Notes: generated from the sequence alone by a model not told the origin. Positions 27,653 to 37,572 are shown, counted from the first letter of the stretch. The stretch: 64,000 bases of DNA from Thiomonas arsenitoxydans (GCF_000253115.1 NC_014145.1:62001-126000), one strand, 5' to 3'. Numbers and translations are program-made.

Positions 27653-28888
27653 TCAGCCCAGCGTCACCCTGGCGAACTTGCGTTTGCCGACCTGCAGCAC
27701 CACGGTGCCCGCGCCGAGTTTGAGGGTGCGGTCTTCGGCCACCGTGCCGTCGATGCGCACGCCGCGCTGTTCGATCATGCGCACGCCTTCGGCGGTGGAG
27801 GGCACCAGCCCGGCCTGCTTGAGCGCCTGAGGCAGCGCCAGCCCGCCTTCAGGCAGGGCCAGGCGCACTTCGGGGATGTCGTCGGGAATGCCGCCGCTGG
27901 CGCGCAGGGCGAAGTCGGCCTCGGCCGCGTCGGCCGCGGACGCAGAGTGGAAGCGGGTGACGAGTTCGCGGGCCAGCATCACCTTGGCATCTTTCGGGTT
28001 GCGTCCGGCTTCGACTTCTGCCTTGAGTGCGGCAATCTCGCTCATCGGGCGGAAGGACAGCAGCTCGTAGTAGCGCCACATCAACACGTCGCTGATGGAC
28101 AGCAGCTTGGCGAACATGGTCGCCGGGGCTTCCTGGATACCGATGTAATTGCCCTTGGACTTGGACATTTTTTCCACACCGTCCAGCCCTTCGAGCAGCG
28201 GCATGGTGAGAATGCACTGCGGCTCCTGGCCGTATTCGCGCTGCAGTTCGCGCCCGACCAGCAAGTTGAACTTCTGATCGGTGCCGCCGAGTTCGAGGTC
28301 GCTCTTGAGCGCCACCGAATCAAAACCCTGCATCAGCGGGTAGAGCAGTTCGTGCATGGCGATGGGCACGCCCTCCTTGAACCGCTTGGTGAAATCGTCG
28401 CGCTCCAGCAGTCGCGCCAGGGTGTATTTGGCGGCCAGGCGAATCATGCCATCGGCGCCCAGCGGCTCGCTCCACTCGGAGTTGTAGCGAATCTCGGTTT
28501 TTTGCGGGTCGAGCACCAGGCTGGCCTGGGCGTAATAGGTCTGGGCGTTGGTCTTGATCTGCTCGATCGTCAGCGGCGGGCGGGTGGCGTTGCGCCCGGA
28601 CGGATCGCCGATGCGCGAGGTGAAATCGCCGATGAGAAAAATGACCGTGTGGCCCAGATCTTGCAACTGCCTGAGCTTGTTGAGCACCACGGTGTGGCCG
28701 ATATGAATGTCGGGCGCGGTGGGGTCGAGGCCGAGTTTGATGCGCAGCGGCTGGCCGGTTTGGTGGCTGCGGGTCAGTTTGGCGATCCAGTCGGCCTCCA
28801 CCAGCAGTTCGGCGCAGCCGCGTTTGGTGATGGCCAGTGCGTTGCGCACGGCGTCGGGAAGTTCGACGGGAGAGTTGGAGTCCATCAT
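27653..28888 (-). CDS. tyrS: tyrosyl-tRNA synthetase
   Basis: A 411-residue class I aminoacyl-tRNA synthetase that charges tRNA-Tyr. The HIGH motif is [14 protein letters not shown] and the KMSKS motif is [11 protein letters not shown]; the tyrosine-binding [17 protein letters not shown] stretch is present. An S4 RNA-binding domain forms the C-terminus (residues about 345-411). The KMSKS form places it in the TyrZ-like branch rather than the KFGKT-type E. coli TyrS. Two adjacent ATG codons (28886-28888 and 28883-28885) are possible starts; an N-terminal extension in the same frame to 29023 is not supported. Confidence 0.95.
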   Translation of the reverse strand: MMDSNSPVELPDAVRNALAITKRGCAELLVEADWIAKLTRSHQTGQPLRIKLGLDPTAPDIHIGHTVVLNKLRQLQDLGHTVIFLIGDFTSRIGDPSGRNATRPPLTIEQIKTNAQTYYAQASLVLDPQKTEIRYNSEWSEPLGADGMIRLAAKYTLARLLERDDFTKRFKEGVPIAMHELLYPLMQGFDSVALKSDLELGGTDQKFNLLVGRELQREYGQEPQCILTMPLLEGLDGVEKMSKSKGNYIGIQEAPATMFAKLLSISDVLMWRYYELLSFRPMSEIAALKAEVEAGRNPKDAKVMLARELVTRFHSASAADAAEADFALRASGGIPDDIPEVRLALPEGGLALPQALKQAGLVPSTAEGVRMIEQRGVRIDGTVAEDRTLKLGAGTVVLQVGKRKFARVTLG

Positions 28889-29190
28889 GGGGAGAATCGA
28901 AAAATGCGCGAAGCGGGCTGTTAGACTCGCGCCTTTATGTCCGTGCTGCGCCTGCTTCAGCAAAGGGTGCAGTGTATTCGGTGCCACAGCGTGACTGTTG
29001 GGCGGCAAGCGAGTGTGAAACACACATGCGCAGACCGTTCAGCCGCGCCCAGGGTGCGCTCGCAGATGCTTGCCGCGTCTCGCCGCCCGTTGTCGGTGGC
29101 GCCATCACGGTGTCGGAGGCAGAGCCTTCGGCGCCACTTTCCATTGTCGGGACGGCGTGCGCGCCACAGCCTGAAGTGTGAGGAGTGGGA
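28889..29190. promoter_or_regulatory. divergent intergenic region tyrS / M23 operon
   Basis: About 300 bases between divergent genes, which must hold promoters for both. The only recognisable site is AGGAG at 29181-29185 before the M23 gene. No gene, T-box-like structure or repeat family was seen. Confidence 0.5.
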
Positions 29191-30621
29191 ATGTCGTTTG
29201 TCGAATTCAAGCAGTCTGCGGCGCAAGGCGCGCAGAGTTTGGCCGGTTGGATGCATCAGCATCGCAAACGGGTTTTGGCGGGGGTGGGAAGTGGTTTGCT
29301 GCTGACCAGCGCCGCCGCCTTCGCCCTGGCTTACGAAGGGCCGCAGGCGCATCCGCCCGCGCCGACCTGGGTCAGCGTGGCGGTGGCGAGCACCGCGCCG
29401 CAGCAGGCCGATGAGCTCTCGAATGCCGATCAGGTGGTCTACACCACGGCGCATGTGCGGGCGAGCGATACCGTCGAATCGCTGCTGCGTCGTCTGCAGG
29501 TGACCGATCCGCAGCAGTTGCGCCAGCTCAGCGCGCAAGCCGATTTGCGGGCTCTGGTCACCGGAGATCCCGGCCGCGTGGTCGCGGCCCAGGTGAGCAA
29601 TCTGGGCGAATTGCAGTCGCTGCACGGCCGTTTGCCCGGGCTCAAGCCGGTGGCCGAGGGCGGCCAGAAGGCGCGCCAGTTGCGCGAACTGACGGTCAAG
29701 GCCACGCCAACAGGCTGGGACGTGCAGACGCAATCGCGCCTCGTTCAGCCGGTTTTGCGTGTGGCCAGCGGCACGGTGAAATCCAGCTTTTTCGCCGCAG
29801 CCGACGAGGCCGGGATGCCCCGCAACGTGGCCTCGCAACTGATCGACGTGTTCGACACCCAGATCAACTTCCGCCGCAATCTGCGTCCGGGCGACCGTTT
29901 CAATGTGGTGTACCGGGTCTATCAGGCGCAGGGCCAGACGCTGGCCGATGGCCGCCTGGTGTCGGCGGAATTCGTCAACCAGGGCCACGACTACAAAGCC
30001 GTGTGGTTCGACGCCAAGGGCGATGCCAAGGGGGGCGCCAAAGTTTCCGGGTATTACGCGCCCAATGGCGACAGCCTGAGTCGCGCCTTTCTGCTGTCCC
30101 CCCTGCCCTACGACCGCATCACTTCAGGCTGGGGCTGGCGCGAAAACCCGGTGATGCACTTCCATGAATTCCACAAGGGCATCGACCTGGCCATTCCCGT
30201 GGGCACGCCGGTCAAGACCATCGCCGACGGCCGCGTGGTGTATGCGGGCTGGGGCACGGGCTACGGCAAATACGTCAAGGTCGATCATCCAGGCGGTTTT
30301 GCCACCATCTATGCGCATCTGAGCGCGTTCAAGGTGCATGTGGGCGAGTCGGTCAAGCAAGGCGAGGTGGTGGCGCTGTCGGGCAATACCGGCTGGTCCA
30401 CCGGGCCGCATGTGTATTTCCAGTTTTTCGTGCACGGCACGCCGGTCAATCCCCTGGACATTGCGCACTATTCGCCCAAGGGCACGGCGGTTCCGGCCGC
30501 GCTCAAGCCGGAATTTCTGGCGCAAACGGCTGAACCGCGCCATCTGCTTGCCGTCATCGATGGCGGCAGCCCGGTGGTCGATGCCGCCGCGCAGGCCGCC
30601 AAGGAGCCGCAGCATGGCTAA
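29191..30621 (+). CDS. M23-domain protein with altered zinc site (probable non-catalytic)
   Basis: A 476-residue cell-envelope protein with an N-terminal membrane anchor or signal (residues about 31-52), an OapA/Csd-like middle region, and a C-terminal M23 (LytM) domain. The first metal motif is present as FHKGIDLAIPVG (near residue 328), and YAHLS follows. The second motif reads GPHVYFQFF, where active enzymes have His-x-His: the second His, a zinc ligand, is Tyr. It is therefore likely an EnvC/NlpD-like activator or scaffold rather than a hydrolase. AGGAG five bases before ATG 29191 fixes the start. It overlaps the next M23 gene by 8 bases. Confidence 0.85.
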   Translation: MSFVEFKQSAAQGAQSLAGWMHQHRKRVLAGVGSGLLLTSAAAFALAYEGPQAHPPAPTWVSVAVASTAPQQADELSNADQVVYTTAHVRASDTVESLLRRLQVTDPQQLRQLSAQADLRALVTGDPGRVVAAQVSNLGELQSLHGRLPGLKPVAEGGQKARQLRELTVKATPTGWDVQTQSRLVQPVLRVASGTVKSSFFAAADEAGMPRNVASQLIDVFDTQINFRRNLRPGDRFNVVYRVYQAQGQTLADGRLVSAEFVNQGHDYKAVWFDAKGDAKGGAKVSGYYAPNGDSLSRAFLLSPLPYDRITSGWGWRENPVMHFHEFHKGIDLAIPVGTPVKTIADGRVVYAGWGTGYGKYVKVDHPGGFATIYAHLSAFKVHVGESVKQGEVVALSGNTGWSTGPHVYFQFFVHGTPVNPLDIAHYSPKGTAVPAALKPEFLAQTAEPRHLLAVIDGGSPVVDAAAQAAKEPQHG

Positions 30622-32014
30622 GCCGCTGCGCGCTCAAGACGCGGCGCTGTGGGTGTCGCAACGCTCGGCCGAGGTGGTGCAGGCGCTGCGTGCGCATCCG
30701 CGGCGTCTGGCCGCCAGCGTGGGCGGCGCTCTGCTGCTGAGCAGCGCCGGGGCTTATGCCCTGGTCGAGGCGCAGCCGCAGCTGCCGCCGCGCGCCACTC
30801 TCGCTACCGTGCTCGACAACGATGTGCAGGGACAGACCGAAGCGCTTGCTGCGGTCGATCTGCGTTATGCCAGCAGCACTTCGGTGCGGCATCGGGACAC
30901 CGTGCAGCAATTGCTCAAACGCCTGGGCGTGACCGATCCGGCCGCCATCGCGCAGCTCGGCAAGAATGCAAGTTTCCGCGCGCTGCTCGCCGCAGGCGGC
31001 GGGCCCGAACCCGTGCGGGCGCAGGTGAATGCACAGGGTGAACTGCTGCAGCTTGCCGCCGTGCTGCCCATGCCTGCGGGAACCGATCCGCTGGCCGCCC
31101 CAGTTTGGCGCGAACTCACGGTGCAGCCCGGTGCCGACGGCACCTTGCAGGTATCGACCACCGAACGCAAGCTCGAACCCCGCACGCGGCTGGCCAACAT
31201 ATCGGTGCGCGGCGCTTTGACGACCGCGCTGAGCCAGTCCGGCGTACCTTCGCCAGTCGGTGCGCAGCTGGTCAAGGCATTCGCTCCACAGATCGACTTG
31301 CGCCGCAGCCTGCGCAAGGGCGATCAGGTCGCGCTGGTGTACGAAATGCAGACGCTCGACGGCCGCGAGCTGCGCCCGGGCCGCCTGCTGGCGGCGGAAG
31401 TGCGCAGCCGTGGCGTGGTGCGTCAGGCAGTGTGGTTTGCCGCGCACGGTGAGGCCGCCGGTGGCTACTACACCCCTGCCGGCCAGGGGCTGGAAAAAGC
31501 CTGGGCCACGACGCCGCTGCCGGGCGCCAAGGTGACGTCGCCCTTCGGCCTGCGCATGCATCCGTTGAGCGGGCGCCGTGAAATGCATGAGGGTGTCGAT
31601 TTCGCCGCGCGCATCGGCACTCCGGTGCCCAGCGTCGCCGAGGGCCGGGTGAAGTTTGCCGGGGTACAGAGCGGCTATGGCAATGTGATCAAAATCGCGC
31701 ATCCCGGCGGTTTCGAGACGGTCTACGCCCACTTGAGCAGCATTGCGGTCAAGCCGGGCCAGACCGTGAGCGAAGGCCAGAACATCGGCAAGACCGGCAA
31801 TACCGGCACCTCCACCGGGCCGCATCTGCATTTCGAATTTCATGCCGCCGGGCGACTGATCGATCCGCTGCGCATGGCCAGCTATGTGCCGCAGGGCAAA
31901 CCTTTGCCACCGGGCGAAAAAGCCTCGTTCTTCGCCGCCACCGCCGTGATGCGCACCCAACTCGCCCAGGCGGCTGGCAGTGACGACGCCGTGCGGCTGG
32001 CGCGTGTCGACTGA
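30614..32014 (+). CDS. M23 family metallopeptidase (peptidoglycan DD-endopeptidase)
   Basis: A 466-residue paralogue of the preceding gene with an N-terminal hydrophobic segment (residues 36-52) and an intact C-terminal M23 domain: MHEGVDFAARIGTPV (His-x3-Asp near residue 324), YAHLSS, and GPHLHFEFH (His-x-His near 404-406). It should be a periplasmic zinc endopeptidase cleaving peptidoglycan cross-links during cell growth. The ATG overlaps the upstream stop by 8 bases. A degenerate/intact pair in one operon suggests partner proteins. anmK follows in an overlapping frame. Confidence 0.88.
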   Translation: MAKPLRAQDAALWVSQRSAEVVQALRAHPRRLAASVGGALLLSSAGAYALVEAQPQLPPRATLATVLDNDVQGQTEALAAVDLRYASSTSVRHRDTVQQLLKRLGVTDPAAIAQLGKNASFRALLAAGGGPEPVRAQVNAQGELLQLAAVLPMPAGTDPLAAPVWRELTVQPGADGTLQVSTTERKLEPRTRLANISVRGALTTALSQSGVPSPVGAQLVKAFAPQIDLRRSLRKGDQVALVYEMQTLDGRELRPGRLLAAEVRSRGVVRQAVWFAAHGEAAGGYYTPAGQGLEKAWATTPLPGAKVTSPFGLRMHPLSGRREMHEGVDFAARIGTPVPSVAEGRVKFAGVQSGYGNVIKIAHPGGFETVYAHLSSIAVKPGQTVSEGQNIGKTGNTGTSTGPHLHFEFHAAGRLIDPLRMASYVPQGKPLPPGEKASFFAATAVMRTQLAQAAGSDDAVRLARVD

Positions 32015-33116
32015 ACCGGGCCTGTTCATCGGGCTCATGTCGGGCACTTCGCTCGACGGGGTCGATGGCGTGCTGCTTGAATCTGCGCCCGGCACGCCGC
32101 CTCGGGTGCTGGCGCATGCGGCGCGGGCATTTCCCACGGGGTTGCGCGCTGAATTTTTCGCCCTCAACACGGCTGATTTCGACGAACTGCACCGCAGCGC
32201 CCTCGCCGCGCAGCAACTCGCCGATCTCTACGCCGAAGTCGTCGCCACCCTGCTGCGCGACAGCGGTGTGAGCGCCGCATCGGTTCGCGCCATCGGGGCG
32301 CATGGGCAGACGGTGCGTCATCGTCCCGATCTCGGTTACACCGCGCAAATCAATGCGCCGGCCTTGCTGGCCGAGCGTTGCGGCATCGCGGTGGTGGCCG
32401 ACTTCCGCAGCCGCGACGTGGCGGCCGGCGGCCAGGGCGCGCCGCTGGTGCCCGCGTTTCATCGCGCCGTATTCGCGGTGGCGGGCGCCGATGTCGCCAT
32501 ACTCAACCTCGGCGGCTTTGCCAATCTCAGCCTGCTGTTTGCCGATGGCCGCACCCTCGGTTTCGACACCGGCCCCGGCAACGCCCTGCTCGATCATTGG
32601 GCGCAGCGCCATCTCGGGCATCCTTACGACGCCCAAGGCGCCTGGGCGGCGGGCGGCGCGGTGCGGGCGGATTTGCTCACGCAATTTCTGGCCGATCCCT
32701 ACTTCTCGCGTGTCGCCCCAAAAAGCACCGGGCGCGACGACTTTCATCCGGCCTGGCTCGAACGTCATCTGTCGGCTCATGCGGCCCAAGCTTCGCCCCA
32801 GGATGTGCAGGCCACGCTGGCGGCATTGACCGCGCACAGCGTGGCCGAGGCGTTGCGGCGCGCCATGCCCGCCGTCTGCGAGTTGGTGATCTGCGGCGGC
32901 GGCGCGCGCAATACCGACCTGCTAAGCCGCCTACAGCAGGCGCTCCCCGGCGTGACCTGCCGCCCGAGCGACCACAGCGGCATACCCGCCGAACAGGTCG
33001 AAGCCGCCGCCTTCGCCTGGCTGGCGCAGCAAACCTTGTTGGGGCTGCCAAGCAACCTGCCCGCCGTCACAGGGGCCGCTGGCCCACGGGTGCTCGGGGC
33101 GGTCTATCCGGCTTGA
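32004..33116 (+). CDS. anmK: anhydro-N-acetylmuramic acid kinase
   Basis: A 370-residue cytoplasmic kinase that opens 1,6-anhydroMurNAc and phosphorylates it to MurNAc-6-phosphate in peptidoglycan recycling. N-terminal phosphate loop GLMSGTSLDGVDGV, then GQTVRHRPD, FRSRDVAAGGQGAPLVPAFH, LNLGGFANLS and DTGPGNALLD are family signatures. GTG at 32004 (MSTEPGLFIG) is preferred; GTG at 31980 in the same frame is an alternative. It overlaps the end of the M23 gene, which joins wall hydrolysis and recycling in one operon. The window also has amgK-murU, later steps of the same salvage route. Confidence 0.93.
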   Translation: MSTEPGLFIGLMSGTSLDGVDGVLLESAPGTPPRVLAHAARAFPTGLRAEFFALNTADFDELHRSALAAQQLADLYAEVVATLLRDSGVSAASVRAIGAHGQTVRHRPDLGYTAQINAPALLAERCGIAVVADFRSRDVAAGGQGAPLVPAFHRAVFAVAGADVAILNLGGFANLSLLFADGRTLGFDTGPGNALLDHWAQRHLGHPYDAQGAWAAGGAVRADLLTQFLADPYFSRVAPKSTGRDDFHPAWLERHLSAHAAQASPQDVQATLAALTAHSVAEALRRAMPAVCELVICGGGARNTDLLSRLQQALPGVTCRPSDHSGIPAEQVEAAAFAWLAQQTLLGLPSNLPAVTGAAGPRVLGAVYPA

Positions 33117-33122
33117 AACCCA

Positions 33123-33158
33123 AAAAACCGCCTTCAAAGGCGGTTTCAGGGCGTTTTT
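33123..33158. terminator. bidirectional terminator anmK / erpA
   Basis: AAACCGCCTT (33125-33134) pairs with AAGGCGGTTT (33137-33146) with a two-base loop. It has A-rich sequence on the left and T-rich sequence on the right, so it can end both the rightward anmK and the leftward erpA transcripts. Confidence 0.75.
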
Positions 33159-33179
33159 AAGCCAGCCGAAGGCGTTCGC

Positions 33180-33557
33180 TCAAACCGAAAACGACGAGCC
33201 GCAGCCGCAGGTGGTGGTGGCGTTCGGGTTCTTGATGACGAACTGGGCGCCTTCGAGGCCATCCTTGTAGTCGATCTCGGCGCCCACCAGATATTGCAGG
33301 CTCATGGCGTCGATCAGCAGGGTGACGCCGTTTTTCACCATCTGCGTGTCGTCTTCGTTCACCGCTTCGTCGAACGTGAAGCCGTACTGAAAGCCGGAGC
33401 AGCCGCCGCCTTGCACGAACACGCGCAGCTTCAGATCATTGTTGCCTTCCTCGTCAATCAGCTCCTTGACCTTGGCCGCCGCGCTGTCGGTGAACAGCAG
33501 GGGGGCGGGCGGGGCGGCCATTTCGGCGGTGGGGGCGGTATCAAGCATGGCGCTCAT
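33180..33557 (-). CDS. erpA: iron-sulfur cluster insertion protein ErpA
   Basis: A 125-residue A-type carrier protein that delivers Fe-S clusters to apo-proteins. The three conserved cysteines are in [11 protein letters not shown] (near residue 53) and [11 protein letters not shown] at the C-terminus. GGAGT five bases before the ATG at 33555-33557 supports this start over the longer frame to 33599. It lies next to argC, as in many Burkholderiales. Confidence 0.94.
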   Translation of the reverse strand: MSAMLDTAPTAEMAAPPAPLLFTDSAAAKVKELIDEEGNNDLKLRVFVQGGGCSGFQYGFTFDEAVNEDDTQMVKNGVTLLIDAMSLQYLVGAEIDYKDGLEGAQFVIKNPNATTTCGCGSSFSV

Positions 33558-33633
33558 GGGGTACTCCTTTAAGTTGTACGCAATTTTAGTGCTGCGCAAG
33601 ACCTTGTTCCCGTCTGCGGGTTTACGGCAAAAA

Positions 33634-34692
33634 TCAGGGCAATACCGCCAGCCCGTCCAGTCCCATGTTTTCGGGCAGGCCGAACATCACATTCATGTTC
33701 TGCACCGCCTGGCCCGAGGCGCCTTTGGTGAGGTTGTCCTGAACGACCAGGATCACGGCCATGTCAGGGCGCGGCTTGTGTACCGCGAGCCGCAGGGTAT
33801 TGGCGCCGCGCACCGAGCGGGTTTCAGGCGCACTGCCCGGCGGCAGCACATCGACGAAAGGCTCTTTCGCATAGAACGAGGCGTACAGCGCTTGCAGGTC
33901 GAGTGCCTGCCCGGCGGGCGTGAGGCGGGCCGACAAGGTGGCATGCATGCCGCGAATCATGGGGGTGAGATGCGGCACGAACAGGCAGTCGACCGCGCTG
34001 CTGCCGGGGGGCGCGCCCGCGATGCGGCGCAGTTGTTCGTTGATTTCAGGCCCATGCCGGTGCCCTTTGACGCCGTAGGCCTTGAAATTGTCCGAAGCTT
34101 CGCTGAACAGCAGACCGATTTCCGCCTTGCGTCCCGCGCCCGAAACCCCCGAGGCGCAGTTGGCCATGAGGTGGGTGGCCTCCACGAGGCCGGGGGTGCG
34201 CAGCAGGGGGGCAAAGCCCAGCTGCACCGTGGTGGGATAGCAGCCGGGATTGGCGACGATACGGGCCTTGGCAATGGCCTCGCGGTGCAGTTCCGGCAGG
34301 CCGTAAACCGCTTCTTGCAGCAGATCGGGGCAGGCGTGCTCCATGCCGTACCACTGGGTGAACTCGGTCAGGTTTTGCAGGCGGAAGTCGGCGGCCAGAT
34401 CGATAAGGCGCACACCGGCATCGAGCAGTCGCCGGGCCTGAGCCATGGCCACCCCGTGCGGCGTGGCGAAAAAGACGATGTCGCAGGTGTGCAGCGGTGC
34501 GTCGTCCGGCGTGGTGAAGGCAAGATCGACCTGCCCGCGCAGGCTGGGGAACATATCGGCCACCGGGGTGCCCACTTCCTTGCGCGAGGTGATGGCGGCC
34601 AGCTCAGCCTGGGGGTGGCGGGCCAGCAGCCGCAACAGCTCCACCCCGGTGTAGCCGGTACCGCCAACGATGCCGATGCGCAGACGTTTCAT
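33634..34692 (-). CDS. argC: N-acetyl-gamma-glutamyl-phosphate reductase
   Basis: A 352-residue dehydrogenase of arginine synthesis that reduces N-acetylglutamyl-phosphate with NADPH. The dinucleotide-binding motif [17 protein letters not shown] opens the protein and the catalytic Cys lies in [10 protein letters not shown] (near residue 150). [11 protein letters not shown] and GHRHGPEI are typical. The length fits type 1 ArgC. The start ATG at 34690-34692 is followed at once by the methionine-lysine-arginine-leucine beginning of the Rossmann fold. Confidence 0.95.
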   Translation of the reverse strand: MKRLRIGIVGGTGYTGVELLRLLARHPQAELAAITSRKEVGTPVADMFPSLRGQVDLAFTTPDDAPLHTCDIVFFATPHGVAMAQARRLLDAGVRLIDLAADFRLQNLTEFTQWYGMEHACPDLLQEAVYGLPELHREAIAKARIVANPGCYPTTVQLGFAPLLRTPGLVEATHLMANCASGVSGAGRKAEIGLLFSEASDNFKAYGVKGHRHGPEINEQLRRIAGAPPGSSAVDCLFVPHLTPMIRGMHATLSARLTPAGQALDLQALYASFYAKEPFVDVLPPGSAPETRSVRGANTLRLAVHKPRPDMAVILVVQDNLTKGASGQAVQNMNVMFGLPENMGLDGLAVLP

Positions 34693-34757
34693 AGTGCTGG
34701 GCCCTCAAATGAAAGCAGACATCTTATGGTCTTTGTGCGACAGGGGGCGGGGCGAAC

Positions 34758-35000
34758 GAGAGCCCCCTGGGCCGGGCAATCCCCACCCCAACCCTCCCCA
34801 CAAGTGGGGAGGGAGTGATCTCACCTCCCCCACCTCGTGGGGGAGGTCGGGAAGGGGGCGGCCCAGCCCGCCCCCCGTGGGGGATGGGGCCCGCGGCTCC
34901 AAGCTGCCCTGCGGCAGCTTGGACGGAGCCGAATCCGAGCAGCTTGCAAGCTGCGAGGTGGACAAGGAAACTTGGGGCGGCCCGGTGTTTTCTCATGAGG
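34758..35000 (+). repeat. modular intergenic repeat, copy A (full length)
   Basis: Lies between divergent argC and yajC and is the only copy with all modules: (1) a GCCCCCTGGGCCGGGC-type start, (2) two GC-rich hairpins CCTCCCCAC/GTGGGGAGG and CCTCCCCCAC/GTGGGGGAGG, (3) a 3' module with a 10-bp stem (34899-34908 with 34913-34922, loop CTGC) and the 16-bp palindrome GCAGCTTGCAAGCTGC (34939-34954), ending in TTTTCTCATGAGG. Related copies are at 47038, 52232, 54421 and 58408, all in the same orientation. The remaining bases to 35108 hold nothing else recognisable. Confidence 0.85.
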
Positions 35001-35108
35001 TCTTTGAAGAAATTTGCGGCACCCGGCCTCAGCTTTGCGACAATACGCGGCTAACCGACCCTGGCCACGAGCCAGGATGCCGATGAAATCCACCGTTCCA
35101 TCTTCCCC

Positions 35109-35444
35109 ATGAACCTTATTTCTGTTGCCCACGCGCAAGCTGCTGCCCCCGCACCCAGTGCAGGTTCCACCCTGATGAGCCTGCTGCCCATCATCGTGAT
35201 GTTCGTCATCCTGTACTTCGTCATGCTGCGTCCGCAGATGAAAAAGCAAAAGGAACTGCGCGCCATGCTGGCCGCGCTGGCCAAGGGCGACGAAGTGGTG
35301 ACCACGGGCGGCGTCGTGGGCAAGATCAGCAAAATCAACGACAACTATGTCACGCTGGAAATCGCCGCGAATACTGAGGTACTGCTGCAGCGCAGCGCGG
35401 TGACCATGGTGCTGCCCAAGGGCACGATCAAGAGCGGCATCTGA
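35109..35444 (+). CDS. yajC: preprotein translocase subunit YajC
   Basis: A 111-residue inner-membrane protein with one helix (residues about 20-42, LMSLLPIIVMFVILYFVMLR) followed by RPQMKKQKELRAML and GDEVVTTGGVVGKI, the YajC signature. It forms part of the SecDF-YajC complex that assists protein export. It precedes secD and secF in the usual order. Confidence 0.95.
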   Translation: MNLISVAHAQAAAPAPSAGSTLMSLLPIIVMFVILYFVMLRPQMKKQKELRAMLAALAKGDEVVTTGGVVGKISKINDNYVTLEIAANTEVLLQRSAVTMVLPKGTIKSGI

Positions 35445-35562
35445 GCGCGTCCATGCGTCCCTGTCGGCCCGCCCCGTCGCAGGCCCAACCGTGCAGGCCC
35501 GACTTGTGCGGGATTTTTATTTGAACCCGCGCCTCATCGGCGGGTGAAACGAGGTCGTTGTC

Positions 35563-37533
35563 ATGAATCGCTATCCCTGGTGGAAATATCTCATCATGGT
35601 CGTCGTCCTGGTGGTTGGCGTGGTGTATGCGCTGCCCAATCTGTACGGCGAATCGCCCTCAGTGCAGATTTCAAGCACCAACGGCGGCAAGGTGGACAAC
35701 GCCCTGCTGCTCAAAGGCGAGCAGATTCTGGACGCGGCTAACCTCAAGCCCGATTCGGCCGACTTCAACGGCGCCACGGTCAACTACCGCTTCAGCAACA
35801 CCAGCGTGCAGCTCAAGGCGCGCGATGTGCTGGCCAAGGCGCTCAACCCCAATGCGGACGATCCGCGGTATGTGGTCGCGGTCAATCTGCTGTCGCGTTC
35901 GCCCGCGTGGCTGACGGCGCTCAACGCCAATCCCATGTACCTCGGTCTCGACCTGCGCGGGGGCGTGCACTTCCTGCTGCAGGTGGACATGCAGGCGGCC
36001 GTGCACAAAAAGCTCGACTCGATTTCCGGCGAGCTGCGCCGCGATTTGCGCGACAAGGACGCGCGCTACACCAAGCTCGAACGCGTGGGCGACACCCTTC
36101 AGGGCGTTTTTGTCGATGCCAGCGCACTGAACACGGCCAAGGAACTCATCACCCGTCAGCATCCCGATTTGCAGCTGGCCCCGCAAGCGCCCGCAGGCTC
36201 CTACAGCCTCAGCGCCAGTCTGACGCCTGCCGCCGTGTCGCAGGAAGAAGACTACGCCATCAAGCAGAACATCCAGACCCTGCACAACCGCATCAACGAA
36301 CTCGGCGTGGCCGAGCCCATCATCCAGCAACAGGGTCGCGACCGCGTGGTGGTCGAGCTGCCCGGTATTCAGGACGTGGCCCGGGCCAAGGACATTCTCG
36401 GCCGCACCGCCTCACTCGAAGTACGCATGGTGGACGACAGCGCCGCAGCTCAGGCCGCGCTGGCCGGGCAGGGCCCGCTGCCCGCTGGCGACCAGATCTT
36501 TCCGGACCGCGATGGCGGCAAACTGGTGGTCAAGCGCGACGTGCTGCTGACCGGCGACAACCTCACCGACGCCCAGCCCGGCTTCGACCAGCAGACCAAC
36601 GAGCCCGCGGTGTTCCTCACCCTCGACTCCAAGGGCTCCCGCATCTTCCAGCAAGTCACGCGGGAGAACGTGGGCAAGCGCACCGCCATGATTCTGTTCG
36701 ACCGCGGACGCGGCGAAATTATCACCGCCCCGGTGATCCGCAGCGAAATCGCCGGCGGCCGGGTACAGATCTCCGGCCACATGACCGTGCAGGAAGCCAA
36801 CGACACCGCGCTGCTGCTGCGCGCCGGCGCTCTGGCTGCGCCGATGAACATCATCGAAGAGCGCACCGTCGGCCCCAGCCTGGGGCAGCAGAACATCAGC
36901 CAGGGCTTCCATTCGGTGACCTGGGGCTTTGTTGCCATCGTCATTTTCATGTCGATCTACTACATGTTCTTCGGCGTGGTGTCGTCCATCGGTCTGGCGG
37001 TCAACCTGCTGCTGCTGGTGGCGGTGCTCTCCATGTTGCAGGCCACACTCACTCTGCCCGGCATCGCGGCCATGGCGCTGGCGCTGGGTATGGCCATCGA
37101 CTCGAACGTGCTGATCAACGAACGCATCCGCGAGGAACTGCGCAATGGCGCCAGTCCGCAAAACGCCATTTTCCACGGCTACGAGCGCGCTTGGGCCACC
37201 ATCTTCGACTCCAACGTCACCACGCTGATTGCCGGGGTCGCGCTGCTGATCTTCGGCTCGGGCGCCATCCGGGGATTCGCCGTGGTGCACGTGCTGGGCA
37301 TTCTCACCTCGATGTTCTCGGCGGTGTTCTTCTCGCGCGGCATCATCAACCTCTGGTATGGCCGCAAGCGCCGCCTGCACAGCATCTCCATCGGCCAGAT
37401 CTGGAAGCCGCAAGCGGCTGAAGGCGCGGCGGGAGCGCTGTCGTCCGGCGCCGCGAGTGACGCGGTGAAAGCTGGAAAGCCGCTGGACGCACCCACACCG
37501 CGCACCACCAAGCCGCGCCGCAAGGTGCATTGA
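35563..37533 (+). CDS. secD: protein translocase subunit SecD
   Basis: A 656-residue RND-type membrane protein that uses the proton gradient to aid release of exported proteins. Signature stretches: LGLDLRGGVHFLLQVD (near residue 130), RINELGVAEPIIQQQGRDRVV (split as RINELGVAEP and QQQGRDRVVVELPG), and the C-terminal six-helix domain with ALGMAIDSNVLINERIREEL carrying the functionally important Asp. Length is above E. coli SecD (615), with an extended, charged C-terminal tail. The spacer before it (35445-35562) holds a short stem CCCG/CGGG followed by ATTTTTATTT near 35502-35524, possibly a weak attenuator. Confidence 0.95.
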   Translation: MNRYPWWKYLIMVVVLVVGVVYALPNLYGESPSVQISSTNGGKVDNALLLKGEQILDAANLKPDSADFNGATVNYRFSNTSVQLKARDVLAKALNPNADDPRYVVAVNLLSRSPAWLTALNANPMYLGLDLRGGVHFLLQVDMQAAVHKKLDSISGELRRDLRDKDARYTKLERVGDTLQGVFVDASALNTAKELITRQHPDLQLAPQAPAGSYSLSASLTPAAVSQEEDYAIKQNIQTLHNRINELGVAEPIIQQQGRDRVVVELPGIQDVARAKDILGRTASLEVRMVDDSAAAQAALAGQGPLPAGDQIFPDRDGGKLVVKRDVLLTGDNLTDAQPGFDQQTNEPAVFLTLDSKGSRIFQQVTRENVGKRTAMILFDRGRGEIITAPVIRSEIAGGRVQISGHMTVQEANDTALLLRAGALAAPMNIIEERTVGPSLGQQNISQGFHSVTWGFVAIVIFMSIYYMFFGVVSSIGLAVNLLLLVAVLSMLQATLTLPGIAAMALALGMAIDSNVLINERIREELRNGASPQNAIFHGYERAWATIFDSNVTTLIAGVALLIFGSGAIRGFAVVHVLGILTSMFSAVFFSRGIINLWYGRKRRLHSISIGQIWKPQAAEGAAGALSSGAASDAVKAGKPLDAPTPRTTKPRRKVH

Positions 37534-37572
37534 TCCGCCGACGGCCCAAAGACTTCCGATTCAAGGCACATC

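Noticed and set aside
34780..34860. CRISPR-like short repeats in the GC-rich hairpins
   Set aside because: Only two adjacent stem-loops without regular spacers; no cas genes.
34860..35010. Peptide-like frame in the repeats (GSKLPCGS...[10 protein letters not shown])
   Set aside because: The same text appears in copies A, D and E because the DNA is repeated. There is no start signal, and the compensatory change in copy E supports structure at the nucleic-acid level.
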